From the NCBI GenBank assembly GCA_039881045.1, contig JAYWVB010000095.1, forward strand, positions 1 through 64,000: a stretch of DNA of 64,000 bases, read 5' to 3'. A program made the translations under genes and the position numbers. The DNA is from Chaetomium olivaceum (Eukaryota; Ascomycota; Sordariomycetes; Sordariales; Chaetomiaceae). Shown piece after piece: positions 1-12,273 of the stretch. Position 1 is the first letter of the stretch; every line of letters begins with the position of its first letter. A model generated the notes under the pieces. It had not been told where the DNA came from. It saw only the letters and a program-made list of their open reading frames with translations, and did not search any database.

Positions 1-264
1 GATGGGAAGGGTAGTGGGACGGTCATGGTCAAGCAGCAGCAGCAGCAGCAGGGCCGAGGGCGGGACGGGGTGCGGATTGTGGTGGACAAGACGGAAGACG
101 ACGCCGTGCTGGACAGCGCGGATTTCTGGAGCCGGTTTGGTTACGTGCTGGTCGAGGATCGGCGCAAGGTTGTTGGGGGGCAGTGGGACACCGTTGGGGT
201 TGTCAAGGGCTATGGCGGGATCGAGGTTGTGAAGCCGGGGGTGAACAAGACGATGATTGGATAG
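1..264 (+). CDS. C-terminal end of a gene cut by the window edge; possibly ALG12-like mannosyltransferase
   Basis: The frame is open from the first base to a TAG at 262-264, so only the last 87 residues or so are present. A glutamine run (about seven Q) is followed by a conserved-looking tail with DFWSRFGYVLVEDRRKVVGG and a final GYGGIEVVKPG. The pattern 'FxYVLVEDxxKVxGxW...GxxGIxVVxPG' reminds me of the luminal end of fungal Dol-P-Man alpha-1,6-mannosyltransferase (ALG12 type, ER N-glycan assembly). That is recall from a short tail and not a firm identification. Coding status is supported by the open frame and conserved-looking composition. No intron is seen in the visible part. Confidence 0.4.
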   Translation, partial: DGKGSGTVMVKQQQQQQGRGRDGVRIVVDKTEDDAVLDSADFWSRFGYVLVEDRRKVVGGQWDTVGVVKGYGGIEVVKPGVNKTMIG

Positions 265-1462
265 AGAAAGGGGCGCCCCGGGTCGTGGGACTGGGGCAGA
301 CGGTTGAGCTGTGGAAGAGGACGGTCAGGAACTTCACCGGGGGTGTGGTGGATTGGTCCGAGGATGGTGGAGAGGATATATATTTTGAGAGAGGGTCAAG
401 GAGGCGCCAACAGCGCAGGCGGCTGTCGAGGCCAAGTAGGCCGTTCTTGCTCGGCTTGCATGTAAGCTTGCCTCGTTCTGCAAGTTCACATGTATAGACT
501 TCTGTAAACTGGGATCCGTTCCCAGGGCGTACAGTTTCCGATTTTAGGTGCTCACATCACACAATGTTCCCATGTCTAACTCGTTATGCAAATCAACCAA
601 CATTCCCCATTATATTAACGTAAACTACGAACTGCCTCCGCTCCGGAGGGTATCTACCAGTGGCAAAACCGCTACGAAGCCACAGGCGTTCAAGGAGCAT
701 TAGGGCCGTGAGGAACATAAGCTATGTGGAGATGTGAGAGGCTAGGGGCAAGAAACGTAGGGCCGGGTCGCGTACGCCAGCTTTGTCTTTCAAGCTGCGA
801 AGACCACCGTGATATGTCGATAGCCCGTTTTTTCCAGAGCCATTCGCGTCCATTCCCGTTCGCTCACCGCCCTAGCCCGGTCACCCTCTATACGCGGCCT
901 CTCCACCCGCAGCAGGCATTCGATTTCTCAAACTGCCAAGTCGGGGGGTTGACCGTGACGCGCTCCTCCCAGTAAATGCAATGTGTCCGCCCATGGTAGC
1001 AATCGCAAGCAATAAATGCCTAAAAAGGGCATTCAAGAAACCTAGGTCGCAGTGGCCAAAGGAGTGAAATCCGATCTCCTCGCTGCCCATCTTGGGCTCC
1101 GAGTTCGCCGAGATCGTCGCCTTGTTTCAGTTTTGACGTGTTGTCCGTACAATTATCACCGCTTTCGGCAATCGATGGATGTATTACTCGTTTCCGGGGC
1201 CCAGGAGACGCCCGAATCGTCCCGTAGGGTTTCGTGTTTGACCCATGTGCCCGCGCGTGCTATCGTGTAGTAGCACCATTCGTCCCCAGCCCTAGCCTGT
1301 GGCTCGGCTGTGTGGTGTTGGGTTGGTCTTTCTGGCCCAGCGTTGTCTGCAACACCGCCAAGGTAAGATACCGCGGAGCGTGGCGCACCGTAGCATTACC
1401 AACAACTCAAACGCTTTGGGGATACAACCCAGCAGGCTACAGATTCGTTAGTCCATTGCGGT
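265..1462. other. Intergenic, between convergent genes
   Basis: About 1.2 kb between the stop of the left-edge gene and the stop of the phosphatase gene on the other strand. It should hold both 3' untranslated regions. Only short ORFs without recognisable domains are present. I see no RNA gene or repeat. Confidence 0.6.
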
Positions 1463-3118
1463 TCAGTATCCTTCCATGTAGGGCGGGAGACAAACCGGGC
1501 TGTTGAGCATTTGAGCGCGCTTGTTCCTGCCTTTCTTGATGTGATTCTTGAGAGCGTTCGAATCCAGTGGCTTAAGTAGCTCGAAGCTACACAGGAGCTC
1601 GGTAGACACTGACATGACAGCACCCCAATTATCAAACTCTCCGCAGTACTGAAACTTGTCAGCCGCTAACCTTGGGGGGACGGTCGGTAGGTCGATACTC
1701 ACATTCGGCGCACTAAACACGGTGACCAGGACTCGATCAGTGAAGAACTCATAGCCATCCTCAACCACCATGTGGGCTCGGCACACTAGGTCGAAATCGT
1801 TGTTGGCGAGGAAATCGGTGATAACCTTTTTTCCAAAGCAGTAGCTCACACCTCGTTCGTTGGCCTCCCAGTCCTGTTCCATATCAGCGGGATCGGACCA
1901 GAGTAGGTCGTTCAAGAGCCCGTAGTCGGGGACATCTGTCGGGCGCGCAATGTTCCGGATGTCGTCCATGTGACCGAGAGCTGGCGACAATCCCCCGTGA
2001 ACGCAGAAAATCTTGGCGGCGACGATAGCAGCGATGGGGAGGCAGTTGAAGGTGTCGATAAAGGTCTTCCAGACCTTCACATTGCACCTCCGCTTGCATT
2101 CATCGTAGAAACCGTAGACGCGCGTGACGTTAGCGCACTCGTGGTTGCCACGCAGGAGAAAAAAGTTCTCGGGATACTTGAGCTTGTAGCAGAACATGAG
2201 CAGGATGGTCTCGAGGGATTGCTTGCCGCGGTCTACGTAATCACCAAGGAACAGGTAGTTCGCCTTGGGAGGAAAGCCGCACATCTCAAACATACGGATG
2301 AGGTCGGTGTACTGGCCGTGGACATCTCCAACGATCTTGACTGGGGCGTCCAGTTCGAGAAGGGCCGGCTGCGAGAGGAGGACCTCCCGAGTGCGGTGGC
2401 AGATGGCGGCGATCTCGGCATTCTTGAGGCAAACGCTCTTGGTGACCTTGCCGGCATAGGCGGCATCAAGCAGGCGCTTGATGAAGTCGTCAAGGTCAAT
2501 ATCCTTGATATCACTCATCGCAACACCCGCAGCAGTTTCGTCCTTGGGTGATTCCTGTCCGGCGATGTCCAAGATCGGGTTGGGGGTATCCTCGCGCTTG
2601 ACGAGGATGCTCTGCCCCGGTTGTTGCATGCCCAAGTCGGCGTTGGCAGCGCCGGAGGGCGGCTGGTCCGAAACTTGATCTACCTCTCCGCTAGCCTGCG
2701 CGGCGGAGACATCATGAATCCCCGCTTTCATGGACGCCGACTGGATAGGCGACGGCGGAGGGACATCGTCAGCAAGCGGAGAACCCATAGTGGCGGTATC
2801 GACCGACGAAGGCGAGTTCGGCGAGGGGAGCGAGCTGGAACGGTTGGACCGGCCGTGCGGCGACCTGCCGCTCTTCCCGGACTTGACCGAAGCCACCTCC
2901 GCTTTCTCGGGCGTATCACCATTCGTCAGCATGGCAGAGCTCCTGGGACTGTCCGTCTTGCCTGAGCCGGGGATCTTGGATCGCAGCGAGCGGAACGACC
3001 GGGACGAGTCTCGCGTGTCGGACCTGCTGAAGGAGGGGTAGGATTGCAGCGCGTCGTCGCCATTGCCGGAAGCCTTGGCAGATGCCGCGCCGGAATCCTT
3101 GGATGTTTGGTTGCCCAT
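1463..3118 (-). CDS. ppz1: Ser/Thr protein phosphatase, Ppz type (PP1-like)
   Basis: A PP1-like metallophosphatase with a long Ser-rich N-terminal half, the layout of fungal Ppz phosphatases (salt tolerance, cation homeostasis, cell integrity). The protein starts MGNQTSKDSG, with Gly2 and basic context fitting N-myristoylation. Residues 1-200 are Ser/Pro-rich and likely disordered. The catalytic domain starts near residue 205, with GDVHGQ (264-269), GDYVDRG (292-298), RGNHE (323-327) and SAPN (469-472). The continuous frame hides a 54-nt intron at 1649-1702: donor GTGAGT, branch GCTGAC, acceptor TTTCAG, between SAPN and YCGEFDN, which are adjacent in all PP1/Ppz enzymes. Its length is a multiple of three without a stop. 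Spliced product is 533 aa. The symbol is by family; the Neurospora name is pzl-1. Confidence 0.93.
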   Translation of the reverse strand: MGNQTSKDSGAASAKASGNGDDALQSYPSFSRSDTRDSSRSFRSLRSKIPGSGKTDSPRSSAMLTNGDTPEKAEVASVKSGKSGRSPHGRSNRSSSLPSPNSPSSVDTATMGSPLADDVPPPSPIQSASMKAGIHDVSAAQASGEVDQVSDQPPSGAANADLGMQQPGQSILVKREDTPNPILDIAGQESPKDETAAGVAMSDIKDIDLDDFIKRLLDAAYAGKVTKSVCLKNAEIAAICHRTREVLLSQPALLELDAPVKIVGDVHGQYTDLIRMFEMCGFPPKANYLFLGDYVDRGKQSLETILLMFCYKLKYPENFFLLRGNHECANVTRVYGFYDECKRRCNVKVWKTFIDTFNCLPIAAIVAAKIFCVHGGLSPALGHMDDIRNIARPTDVPDYGLLNDLLWSDPADMEQDWEANERGVSYCFGKKVITDFLANNDFDLVCRAHMVVEDGYEFFTDRVLVTVFSAPNVSIDLPTVPPRLAADKFQYCGEFDNWGAVMSVSTELLCSFELLKPLDSNALKNHIKKGRNKRAQMLNSPVCLPPYMEGY

Positions 3119-6100
3119 GGTTTCTCAATGTCAGAGTTTGTAGCTCCGATATGGAGAAGTCAACAGGGTGGACGGCGTGCGCGTGTCAGGTTTGTGGTAC
3201 CGGCTGGGTCGCCTTTGAATACCAACACAGCCTACCGCTGCACCCGTCTCGAAGCTATTGTCTTTCTTTCGTGTCCCCCAAGTCTTAGGGAGGGTGATAA
3301 AAGTGCTCGAGGTCGAAGAGCAAGGTGGCGGCGGTGGAAGACCAGCGACCCGGTGAGTGTTCCGTTTTCAAAGATCCGCGAGCGCGCGCGGGGGAACGTT
3401 AGGTTGTTGTCGGGGTTATCAACGCCGGGGCGCCGCGTACGCTGGGTCGGAAATAACGGACGGACAAAGGTCGATGCAAAAGCGGGAGTCGGGACTGTTG
3501 GAGACCGGCGCGCGACAGACTCTACGAGACTCGGGTGATGTCAGCCTCGCGAATGGAATCGGTGAACGGAATAGCAAAACAACGGCGAGCACAGCCAAGG
3601 TAACGAAAACCGCGTGGCAATGAAGGCCAATGCTTGGATGATACCGAGGAGCAGAGCGCGAAAGAAAAGAAATGTGGGGATTGCACCGAAGACGATGCCG
3701 TGGGAAAAAACAAACCTGCTTTGCGTGCGGTTCGGCTGATAAGGGAGTGACCAAGAGCTATCACGCCAAGGCTGAAGGAGCTTTGGTGCCAGGGGAATGA
3801 ATGCCTTGAGTCGCTCGTTCGGTCGGTCGATTCCCGCTGTCGACTCAAAAAGGTGACGGTCGGGGGTAGTCCGGGTAGTCGGGGGAGAGAAAGAAGCAGG
3901 CCGGCGAAGTGGTAAAGTAGACGCGCGGTTCGCCCTCGTTCCAGAATCGCCACTGCTGGAGTTCGATTGATAGGGGGTTTTGATCGCCACGGCCGGGCGT
4001 GCCGGTCGGTGTCAAGAAGGTATGCGACCTGGGTTCAGACGGAAAATCGATAAAACCGAGGGTCCAAGGGTCTGCGAGCAGCGGGTTGACAAGATGGACC
4101 AGGGAGATGAGGCTGATTGGCAAGCGTCACTCTCTATCTGTCAACGATTTTTTTGGTTGAGTCTGGGGAAGAAAACCGGGCTGCCGTCGTCATCGGCTGC
4201 GGGATGAGCAAAGGGTCAGGTTGGCGGGGCCTTCTGATACACTGCACTTGTCCGAACACCTAGGTCGGCTGACCGGGGTGCAACTCCAAGTTCTGTTCAG
4301 CAAAAAGCGACGGGGAAAAGCGGCGAGAATCGGCACGAATTGGCGGCAACAACATGCAAAATACTAAGTGATGGATGGCTGCTGCCTTTAGAGGCTTCTT
4401 GACACACTTAAGAAGATGCAACGTCAAAGACGAGCAGGTGCTTCCTTTCGACAATCGGTGACTTTGTTGGCAGCACGTGCCTCTTCTCCTGCTGGAGTCG
4501 AGGCGGTTGCCCACTGCACGGCACTCTTCTTGGCTAGCGCGCCCCGCACTCCAGCGTGCCTTGCACCTCACCTTGCGGAGCTTGCAGCGTCCAGAGCGGT
4601 CCATCCACGGACCAACAACAAGCACCAAACGATAGGGAAAATGTCGATTTAAGTCTGAAACTACTCGAGGTACGCAGCAGGTGGCATCAAGGATGTCAAT
4701 GTTCCGCAGAAGAAGCGAAGTATATCAACTCAAAGAGAGTGAAACAAAAATGGTGGGAGCGTCCCATCTCTCGGGCCTTGCCCTGCCTTGGCTGCGCCGG
4801 GTGAGACAGGAGCCGTCTTGGTCCTGCTGTGGACATTGAAGCAAAGCTAACGAGGTGTCAATTCCCCGGAACACGGTATCCCCAATCGTCTCCAATATTC
4901 TAGACCCATCCCCCCATCGTGCGGTGTCACAACCGTCGACTTTGACACGAGAGGTTAGGTCGAGTCGACTACGAATTCCAACGACGAGTGGAGGAAAAGA
5001 GGAAAAGAAGCCATGGTGACATTTTGATCGGATGGCACACTCTCGCAGCGTCGCGGGAGGCTGCCGATGGATGCGTCGCAATGCAACGCTCCCCGGGAGC
5101 AGAGCTCTTCACCAGGCGGGCGGTGGGGTCAAAACCAAAACCAAAAACCAAGGGCAGCCCCGAGCCGCCAGGGATTGTCAGACGTGCCAGCTTGTGTGAC
5201 TTTTTCACCCTGGCTTGCCTCCCCGCGGCGGCGCATGTGTTTGACCACATGACCGCCTCCAAGGCCAGAATCTCGGGGAGCGGTGTGTGTGGGACGGACA
5301 GGATCAGTGATGAAGGAAAGAAATTTCTCCACGAGCGTTGATGATTCGATCTCTATCCCTAGGCGGTATTCTCGGTTCCGAATTTGCGCATGCTGCGGCT
5401 GCAGGTCGCTGGGGGTCAGTGGGGGAGTCGGGCAGCGGGATTGCAGCACCGATCGAATTGATCGAACCCGCATCCCACGCTGAATGCTGATTCGGGCTGG
5501 CCCGGGCTGGTTCGGGCTAGCGAACAACACTCCGCCAGCGCATCCAGAAAACATTGATTCCGGCTTCGTGGCTCGAAAAACGCCGTCGCGGTTTATGGAC
5601 GGGATCAAACAGCTTTAAGTCGTCTCTTTTATCGGCTTTTTATTTCTTCTTCCCTCTTTTCTACACATCATATTTGCAGGTACCAACGGAATGAAACCTA
5701 GGCCGCCGTTGTTTCGGCTTTTGTTTGGGTAACAAGGCAGGGGCGGCCGGCCGGCCTTCTCGACCTTGACCCGGCCGCAATTCTCGGTGACCGGGTCCGG
5801 AGCCGGAGCCCGGCCTTACGGATGCGGATCGTGGTGGGTTTCGTGGAGGCCGAGTCTTGGCGATGCCGCCGACCGTCCACCGCCCCCGAGGGTCTTGCTG
5901 GTGCCCACAATCCCGTAAACGTGGGAAAAAGGCGGGTTTCTAAATATAGAAAATCTGCTCTCTAGCACCAACAAGTCACCGAAGCCCAAACGTGGCCCAG
6001 CCACATCGATGCATGGCCAGCCACACAGCACCAACCGCATTCCCCCACATCATGCAAGGTTTGGTGAGGAATCCACAGTGTCTAATGGTGCGATCACGTT

Positions 6101-7793
6101 GAAACTGCAATACCACCAAAGATTCCACGGCAACTGAGATATGCTGTTGGGGTCAAGACACGACGCGCCGAGCTCTGCGTGGAATAGTGGATTTTGACTT
6201 CGTATTGACGCGGCTGTCTCAAGCGTGGTTTATCATCTGAGTATCAAAGACCGAGCTATGCTGAGGCTCAGCGTTGGGCGCTGTCGTCAGCGCGCCACAG
6301 CGAAAAGAAGCCGTAAGATGACCCCGCTCGGCCAAGCAACGCTTTTGACTCCAATCGTGAGGTTTGCCAGTGGGACCTGGAGCTGGTGGGCAGGTGGGTT
6401 CTCATCCCGCAATGGAAGTTTGCCTGCAGTGCTGGCTGCACTTACTCATGCAACCCCGCGAGCCCCGCAACAGCCCGACTTGCTCGCACTGCTCGGAAAC
6501 AAAAAGACGCGTGGTTGCTGTGGCTGCAGCTCCCAGTTCAACCTCATATGGTGGGGGTGTTGTCGACTTCAACACCAATGAAAGGACTGAAATGGTGTTT
6601 CGTGAAAAAGATCAGCCCGACTTGACTTCTGGATCTGCGTCAACGCAGGAACCTGAGGTTTGATCTGGTCCAAGCCTGGAAAAGTTGACGCGGAGCCTTC
6701 GGGCGAACTTCCTCATCCATGTCGTCCGAAGAAACGAGACAAGAGTCGAGTTTTTCTGGTGGTTGACGGTATGGTCCTTGCATCAGAGACGGCGACTGTG
6801 CTGGACGCAGGAAGACGACCCAACCCGCCTCGGTCAGTCAACCAACCGTTCAGCCAGGACAGGCACGGGAAGGACAGGAAGCTGGGTGGTCAGGTCTCTG
6901 CAATCAACAATCAACATGGAGCCAGCAACGCGAAAGACCAAGGCAGCCATGCAGCAATGCTCCTGCTGTCGATCTGTAATTTTATCGCCCAAGCGAATTC
7001 CGCAACCTCTCCACGCCCAAGAAAACCCGAAGGAACCCCGGTCGCAGGATTTTACCCATTTTGAGTTAAACTGCTGCTGATGCCAGCGGTCAGGCTCAAG
7101 CCCAATTAACGGTGTTCCGCAGCGCTGGGCCATGCCGAAAAATCGCGAGATGATGGGGCTGGAAATGCTTGGCTTGGAGGCCTGGCTGAGGGGAACCGGG
7201 GTGTTGCACCGCAGCCTGTTGCTCGTGGGCCGTGGCTGCTGGTTTTCTTTTTCGTCCCTCGTCCCGTTTGGTTAGTGAACGGAAAGTGGGTCTACCATCG
7301 TCACCCGCAAGGATGCAGGCTGGGGATGGGCAAACTGCGCCACCTATCGGCCGAGAACACAGCCCTTCTGCGAACCACAATTGCTGCAAAACAAGACCCC
7401 CTGTCAACTGTCAGCACGGGTTTGTTTTGGGTATTCGCCTGATGAGTTAGCAGCACTGCAGCAGGCCAGCTTGAGATTTTTATTTATCTCTCACCACCCG
7501 CCCGTACAACCGACCTCGTTCCTATATTCACCTATCTGGCTCGTCATCCTTTTTTTGTGTTGTCGGTTTCTAGCGTTTGCAACACCCCGACTCCCGTCGA
7601 CTCATATCCTTCTCGACTCTTGGCCGAGACATTCCATTCTCGACGCTTACAGCGACTTACGTCACCCCCCACCCCCCACCGACCCTGAAAATACAACAAA
7701 ACAACCGATCACCTTAGTTATCTCGCCCACCGCCCTGCCTAACCGGGCAGAGAACCGACAAGTCCAACAAACATCACAGCACAAAAACTCACA
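3119..7793. other. Long non-coding stretch between divergent genes
   Basis: About 4.7 kb between the start of the Ppz gene (-) and the SUR7-type gene (+). It contains many short ORFs on both strands (up to 149 codons), none with a recognisable domain, consistent splice pattern or obvious coding bias. Pyrimidine-rich tracts occur near 5630-5670 and 7480-7790, the latter directly in front of the SUR7-type start and typical of fungal leaders. Expected contents are two promoters and 5' leaders, perhaps with a non-coding transcript. I find no protein gene I can support. Confidence 0.5.
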
Positions 7794-8819
7794 ATGGTCA
7801 ACTTCGGGCGATTCGTGTGTGTGTTGGTGCCGTTCCTGCTGACGCTGGCATCGTTGATTGCCATGCTGGTAGCAGGACTGTCGGGGCTCGCCGACAAGAG
7901 CCTCTACATGTTCCGCATCAATGTGACGGACCTTTCACTGTCACCAGCCTCGGTCACGAGTATCCTTGGCGGGACTGGCTTCCAGGTGCCAAGCTTCGAC
8001 GATATTGACCTCCCCGACCTCTCCAAGATTGACATCCCGGACATCGGCAAGCGCCAGACCCAGACGGAAAACATCACGGCTGCCGACCTCGGCCTGGAAG
8101 ACCTCTACGACGTCAACATCTGGAACTACTGCTACACTACGCAGAACGGCACGCGCACATGCACCGGCGGCAAGTTCGACTGGGCCGCCACCGCGCTTAA
8201 CACCACGACGGGCGAGTTCAACAGCATGCTCACGTCTACCGGCCTGAACGTCACGCTGCCCAAGGAGATCACCGACGCCGTGCGCGCCTTCGGCACCGTC
8301 TCCAAGTGGACCCAGGTCGTCTTCATCATCGCCTACGTGACCCTCGGCATCGAGCTCTTCTTCGGCCTCTTCGCCAACTGCTCGCGCGCCTTCTCGTGCG
8401 TCACCTGGCTCGTCGCCACGCTCGCGACCCTCGCAACCGGCGCCGCCGCCGGCCTCGCCACCGCCACGGCCGTCATCGTCGTCGGCGCCATGGAGGCGTC
8501 CGCTAAGATCTACGGCGTCCAGGCCGAGCTCAACACGCGCTTCCTGGCCACCGTGTGGATCGGCGTCGCCTTCGCCATCGCCGCCGGCCTCTTCTGGATG
8601 TTCACCATCTGCTGCTGCAAGCCCGACCACGGCTCGTCCCGCCGCAGCCGCGGCCGCGGCGGCGAGGAGTCCGAGAAGTTCATCCCCAGCAGCGGACCCG
8701 GCTACCAGCGCCTCAGCGAGCCTGCCGGCTACCAGGGTGGCGGCGGCTATGCCCAGCCCTACGGCAACGCGCCCCAGGCTACTGGGGCCTATGAGCCGTA
8801 CTCGCACGCCCGTGTTTAA
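7794..8819 (+). CDS. SUR7/PalI-family four-span plasma-membrane protein
   Basis: A 341-aa single-exon protein with the SUR7/PalI layout: membrane span at residues 7-28, a long extracellular loop (29-170) with N-glycosylation sequons, then spans near 172-195, 202-232 and 250-275. The loop holds the claudin-like family signature around WNYCYTTQNGTRTC (110-123). The C-terminal cytoplasmic tail (from 276) begins with a CCC cluster, is basic (SRRSRGRG), and ends in a Gly/Tyr/Pro-rich stretch. Family members mark eisosome/MCC membrane domains or act in PalI-type pH sensing; which applies here cannot be told from sequence. The start is the first ATG after a pyrimidine-rich leader. Strong GC bias at third positions supports the frame. 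A 330-codon antisense ORF here is a composition shadow. Confidence 0.88.
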   Translation: MVNFGRFVCVLVPFLLTLASLIAMLVAGLSGLADKSLYMFRINVTDLSLSPASVTSILGGTGFQVPSFDDIDLPDLSKIDIPDIGKRQTQTENITAADLGLEDLYDVNIWNYCYTTQNGTRTCTGGKFDWAATALNTTTGEFNSMLTSTGLNVTLPKEITDAVRAFGTVSKWTQVVFIIAYVTLGIELFFGLFANCSRAFSCVTWLVATLATLATGAAAGLATATAVIVVGAMEASAKIYGVQAELNTRFLATVWIGVAFAIAAGLFWMFTICCCKPDHGSSRRSRGRGGEESEKFIPSSGPGYQRLSEPAGYQGGGGYAQPYGNAPQATGAYEPYSHARV

Positions 8820-10195
8820 AATGCGGGGGTGGCGGTTGGTGTGATGGTGGGGTAATGGTGAGAAGGGGTTGAAAATTGGGGGGAAGCGTGGTGGATGTGG
8901 ATGGAACAGGTCACGGTTTACGAGCGGAGGCAACTTCTTGTTTGGCCCATTGACCCGTTTGTTAGCTTTTCTTGGCTTTTGTTTTCTTTTTTGATATCTT
9001 CAGCTGCATCTGTTCGGCGTTGGCGGTCTTTTTTTTGGGAAGTCAGGAGACGAAGCGGTCCTCTAGGTTTGGGAGGCTCACTTTGTGGTGGACGGCAGTT
9101 AGACGCCCGATGGATGGCATCCTCGCTATGATACCCTACCGGGGTTTGATGACTGGAATAATGATTACGTTTCCTGCACTTGCTGTTCCCTTTTGGAAAT
9201 CGTGACGGGCTGTTGTGATACCTGTTGGTTTGCTCAACCACAACATCCAAACTACCATGACTTATGGAATGCGTTTGCTGTTCGGCTGGTTGGTTGTCCA
9301 AAGGTCCTTCGAAACCGTCAGTCACTGTGCTGGAAAGTCAACTTGCATGATACACTTCAGCCTCCAGGATTGTTGGTGCCCCGCCGCCCAGCTGGCCGCC
9401 GTGCCACAACCGAGCAGCACACCCGCATGTGCATGTTCGTGGCATGCATCCAGCATGGTGTGGCTGCGCGCTGCGTGCGTGGGGGAGTGATGAGGCGAGC
9501 CCCAGGCTGCATATCCCACCGTCGAAACTTGCCAGTCAACTTACCCTACCCGGTCAGAGGATTCAAATGGGCGGGAACGCGTTCCCGCTCAGTCTTTACT
9601 CTTTCTGTTCCGTAACTCCGTTTCCCACCTACACCATGGTGTGATCCTAGCCAGCCAAACGCGTTTGTGGCCCAACCCGTGGACACGAAGCCATCCCTGA
9701 AACAATCTGAAACGTGCTGGAGTCCAAGGACCTGAAAGAACGGGATAGCTAATCTGCGATTTGGATGTCGTCGAATCTCTCACGAGCCTTTGAAGTGGAG
9801 TATCAGTAGCGATTCTTCCAGCGTCGCTAGCCGATAATTTGGGGCTCACCTAGATCATGATCTGACCGGATGCTAAGAACTGGCTTGTCTTGCCCTTCCA
9901 ACCTCATACCTGAGCCTTCTTCGAAAAGTTTGGTTAGCCCCACTGAGGAGCATAATTAACGATAAAGAGATGGTAGCTTGGGAGAGGTCTCTGGCACCGC
10001 ACCCCGGCGAAATAATTCCACGGCAAAGGACTTGTCGATATCAAATTTCTAAACATCCTTGGCACATTAGGAAAAGCTTCACTACGGATTGTTTTCCGGC
10101 AGCATTGTCAAGGCTAGAAGTTCCCTAGAACAGTAGCAGAATTTCATAGCCAAAATTGGGTTGCCTGCTTGGGAGTGGTACTCGGCGTGACGCTA
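8820..10195. other. Intergenic, between convergent genes
   Basis: About 1.4 kb between the stops of the SUR7-type gene and the HET-domain gene. Only short unrelated ORFs are seen. It should contain both 3' untranslated regions. I see no repeat or RNA gene. Confidence 0.55.
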
Positions 10196-12273
10196 CTATT
10201 GCTCCCTCGCATCTCGGCCACTGGAATAGCTGGCCCAAGGCTCTTCGTCATAGCAACAACCGGAACCGACGGCCTCCAGTCTAAATGCATCTCCGCCTTG
10301 AATGTCAATCCAATAAACCTTCTTCCCATCTCTCCTCCCTTTACGAATTTCGAGCTTTGCGCGCGTGCCTCCCCGTAGATCTAGTCTCATTCGGTCCCGA
10401 TTCTCCCACCTCGCATACCCCTTCCTTCCATTCCAGTTCTCGTGCGCGATCCGGTTTATGGTTTCATATGGCTTCCCCTCGTCAATATCGCAGTCAAGGT
10501 CGCTCCAGACGTTGTAGTTGTGTACCCCCAGTATGGTGTAGAACATGGCCCCTTGGCCGTCCCGGAAGAGGAGCACCGCGCAGCACCCGCTCCCGCCAAA
10601 TCTGAGTCTCAGCTCCCCATCCTCGTGGTCTGGGATCGTCCATTGTTCTTTCGCCTGGTAGGTGAGGATGGGGATGCCTCGGGGTCGCGATCGGAAACAG
10701 AAGAGATACTCGGGCTCCGGCGCCATCCACCTGGAGAGCTCAAACTGACAGGGGTCCCGGTTGCTTGCGCCGGCCAGGCTCATGCCGCCCATCTGGGCGT
10801 TGATGGTATACGCCTCGTCGATCCACTGGGCTTCCTCCTTGACGCAGATGTCCTGGAAGTCGTCCTCGACGAACGACACCCTCGAGGTGAGTTGCTTGAT
10901 GGTGTCCGTGTTGATGCGCTCGTACATTGGATACCCTTCGTCGCTGTCTTCGAGCTTCTGTAGGTAGATCCCCAGGGGTGGCGTGTCGTAGTAGTTGATC
11001 TCGGGCTTCCGGTTACACGCCATGACTGCCAAGTACACACCATCCTTGCTCGGCAACCTGTTGGGGTTTGGAATCAACGGCAGCCGGATCCGGAGACCCT
11101 TATCGGAGAACCTCGGTCGCCGGGACACGTCGCTGCGGGGCTCGGCCGACTCGTAGAAACGACTACAGTTCTCGAAATGCCGCGGGGACCGTGCCAGCAG
11201 GCCTGCCGACCGCCTTTTCTCCTCTGGCGGCTCCTGCCAGCAAAACAGGGATTGGTCGTCCGATGTCTTGAGCATCTGAACCTGCAGCCGGAAGAAGGTC
11301 TTCTCTTCCTTTTCCTTCTTTTCCTTTTCCTTCTCTTCCTTTTTCTGAGCCTTTTTCCCGTCGCCCGCCTGCAAGCTCATTGGCATATTCACCCCCAAGA
11401 GCCCCATGAGACAGTAGGACTTGTCGGCGGGCTCAAACGTCTCTCTTTTGGCAGCCCACGAGAGCCTCTGCGCGACGCTTATGTGGCCTCCTTGGTTCAG
11501 AACCACGATGGACGGTGCAATTCCTGTGATGTCGGCAATGACGTTTTTGAGGCTAGACTTTGTCCCGATCTCCTCCCAGTCGTGGTTGAAAAAGATAAGG
11601 TAGAGGGGCGCAAGCAGCTCTTGAAGGGTCCAGCCGCGTGTGAACCACTTGCTCTTGCGGAACTTGGAATCATGGTGCTCTGGGTCGAGATCGTCCTTGG
11701 GTACGTCATACATGTAGCAATAGCATACTTGAGCCTTGCGATACCATGTAAACATGGCATTGAGGCCGTACGTACACTCGGCGTTGTCGTCCTTGTTGAT
11801 GCAGCACGTGTCGATCCAAACATCTGATGGGTTCTCGTCAGCGATCGAGATGTTTGGCTCTCCCCCAATTTAAGTGGAAAATTATGGCACTTACAATCGA
11901 GACCCACGCTCGCCGCTTGCTTGCAACAATTGACAATCTTCTTGTATCCTTCCGCTTGTTTCATTTCATCCAACCTGGACATGTTCGAATAGGTGACCTC
12001 AGTTCCCTCCCATCTGTGAGAAAGGATTGCGTAATCTGGGACTTGAGAGACCGGAAACTCGGTGAGAGTCAAAGTCTTTGTGTGCAGCAGCCTTATCATC
12101 TCAAGGACGGCTAGCTCGGACGCGGGTTTGGTAGCCATGTCTAGTTCAGACTCGACAACCGATTCGGCCTGGGCAGTCGGTTCCATGTCCTGGACCTCGT
12201 TGCGGGTGGTATCGGGCGCCTGCTCAGGGCTGGAGAAAGCACGAGACAAAAAGTTGAAGAGTTTCTTCAGCAT
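10196..12273 (-). CDS. HET-domain (heterokaryon incompatibility-type) protein
   Basis: Two exons, 12273-11895 and 11823-10196, joined across a 71-nt intron (11824-11894; donor GTAAGT, branch GCTGAC, acceptor CAG). Splicing gives 668 aa and joins GLD to YVWIDTCCIN, the classic HET-domain order. Landmarks are ILSHRW at 83-88, WIDTCCINKDD at about 129-139, and GWTLQELLAP near 186. A Lys/Glu-only stretch follows at 11290-11365, probably a charged helix. The C-terminal 350 residues are not recognised. HET proteins trigger cell death when unlike fungal individuals fuse, or act in related defence. There is no NACHT or WD40 part here, so it is not a het-E/D type. The neighbours on one side are also accessory genes. 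Both frames are intact, unlike the RyR gene nearby. Confidence 0.88.

Noticed and set aside
1970..2551. 193-codon ORF antisense to the Ppz gene
   Set aside because: Lies wholly inside the conserved catalytic domain on the other strand; its reading is the mirror of that codon bias and shows no domain.
3541..3990. 149-codon minus ORF upstream of the Ppz gene
   Set aside because: No domain, atypical composition, no ATG context or splice evidence; likely leader or promoter sequence.
7941..8933. 330-codon ORF antisense to the SUR7-type gene
   Set aside because: Ala/Gly/Glu-rich text produced by GC-biased third positions of the sense gene.
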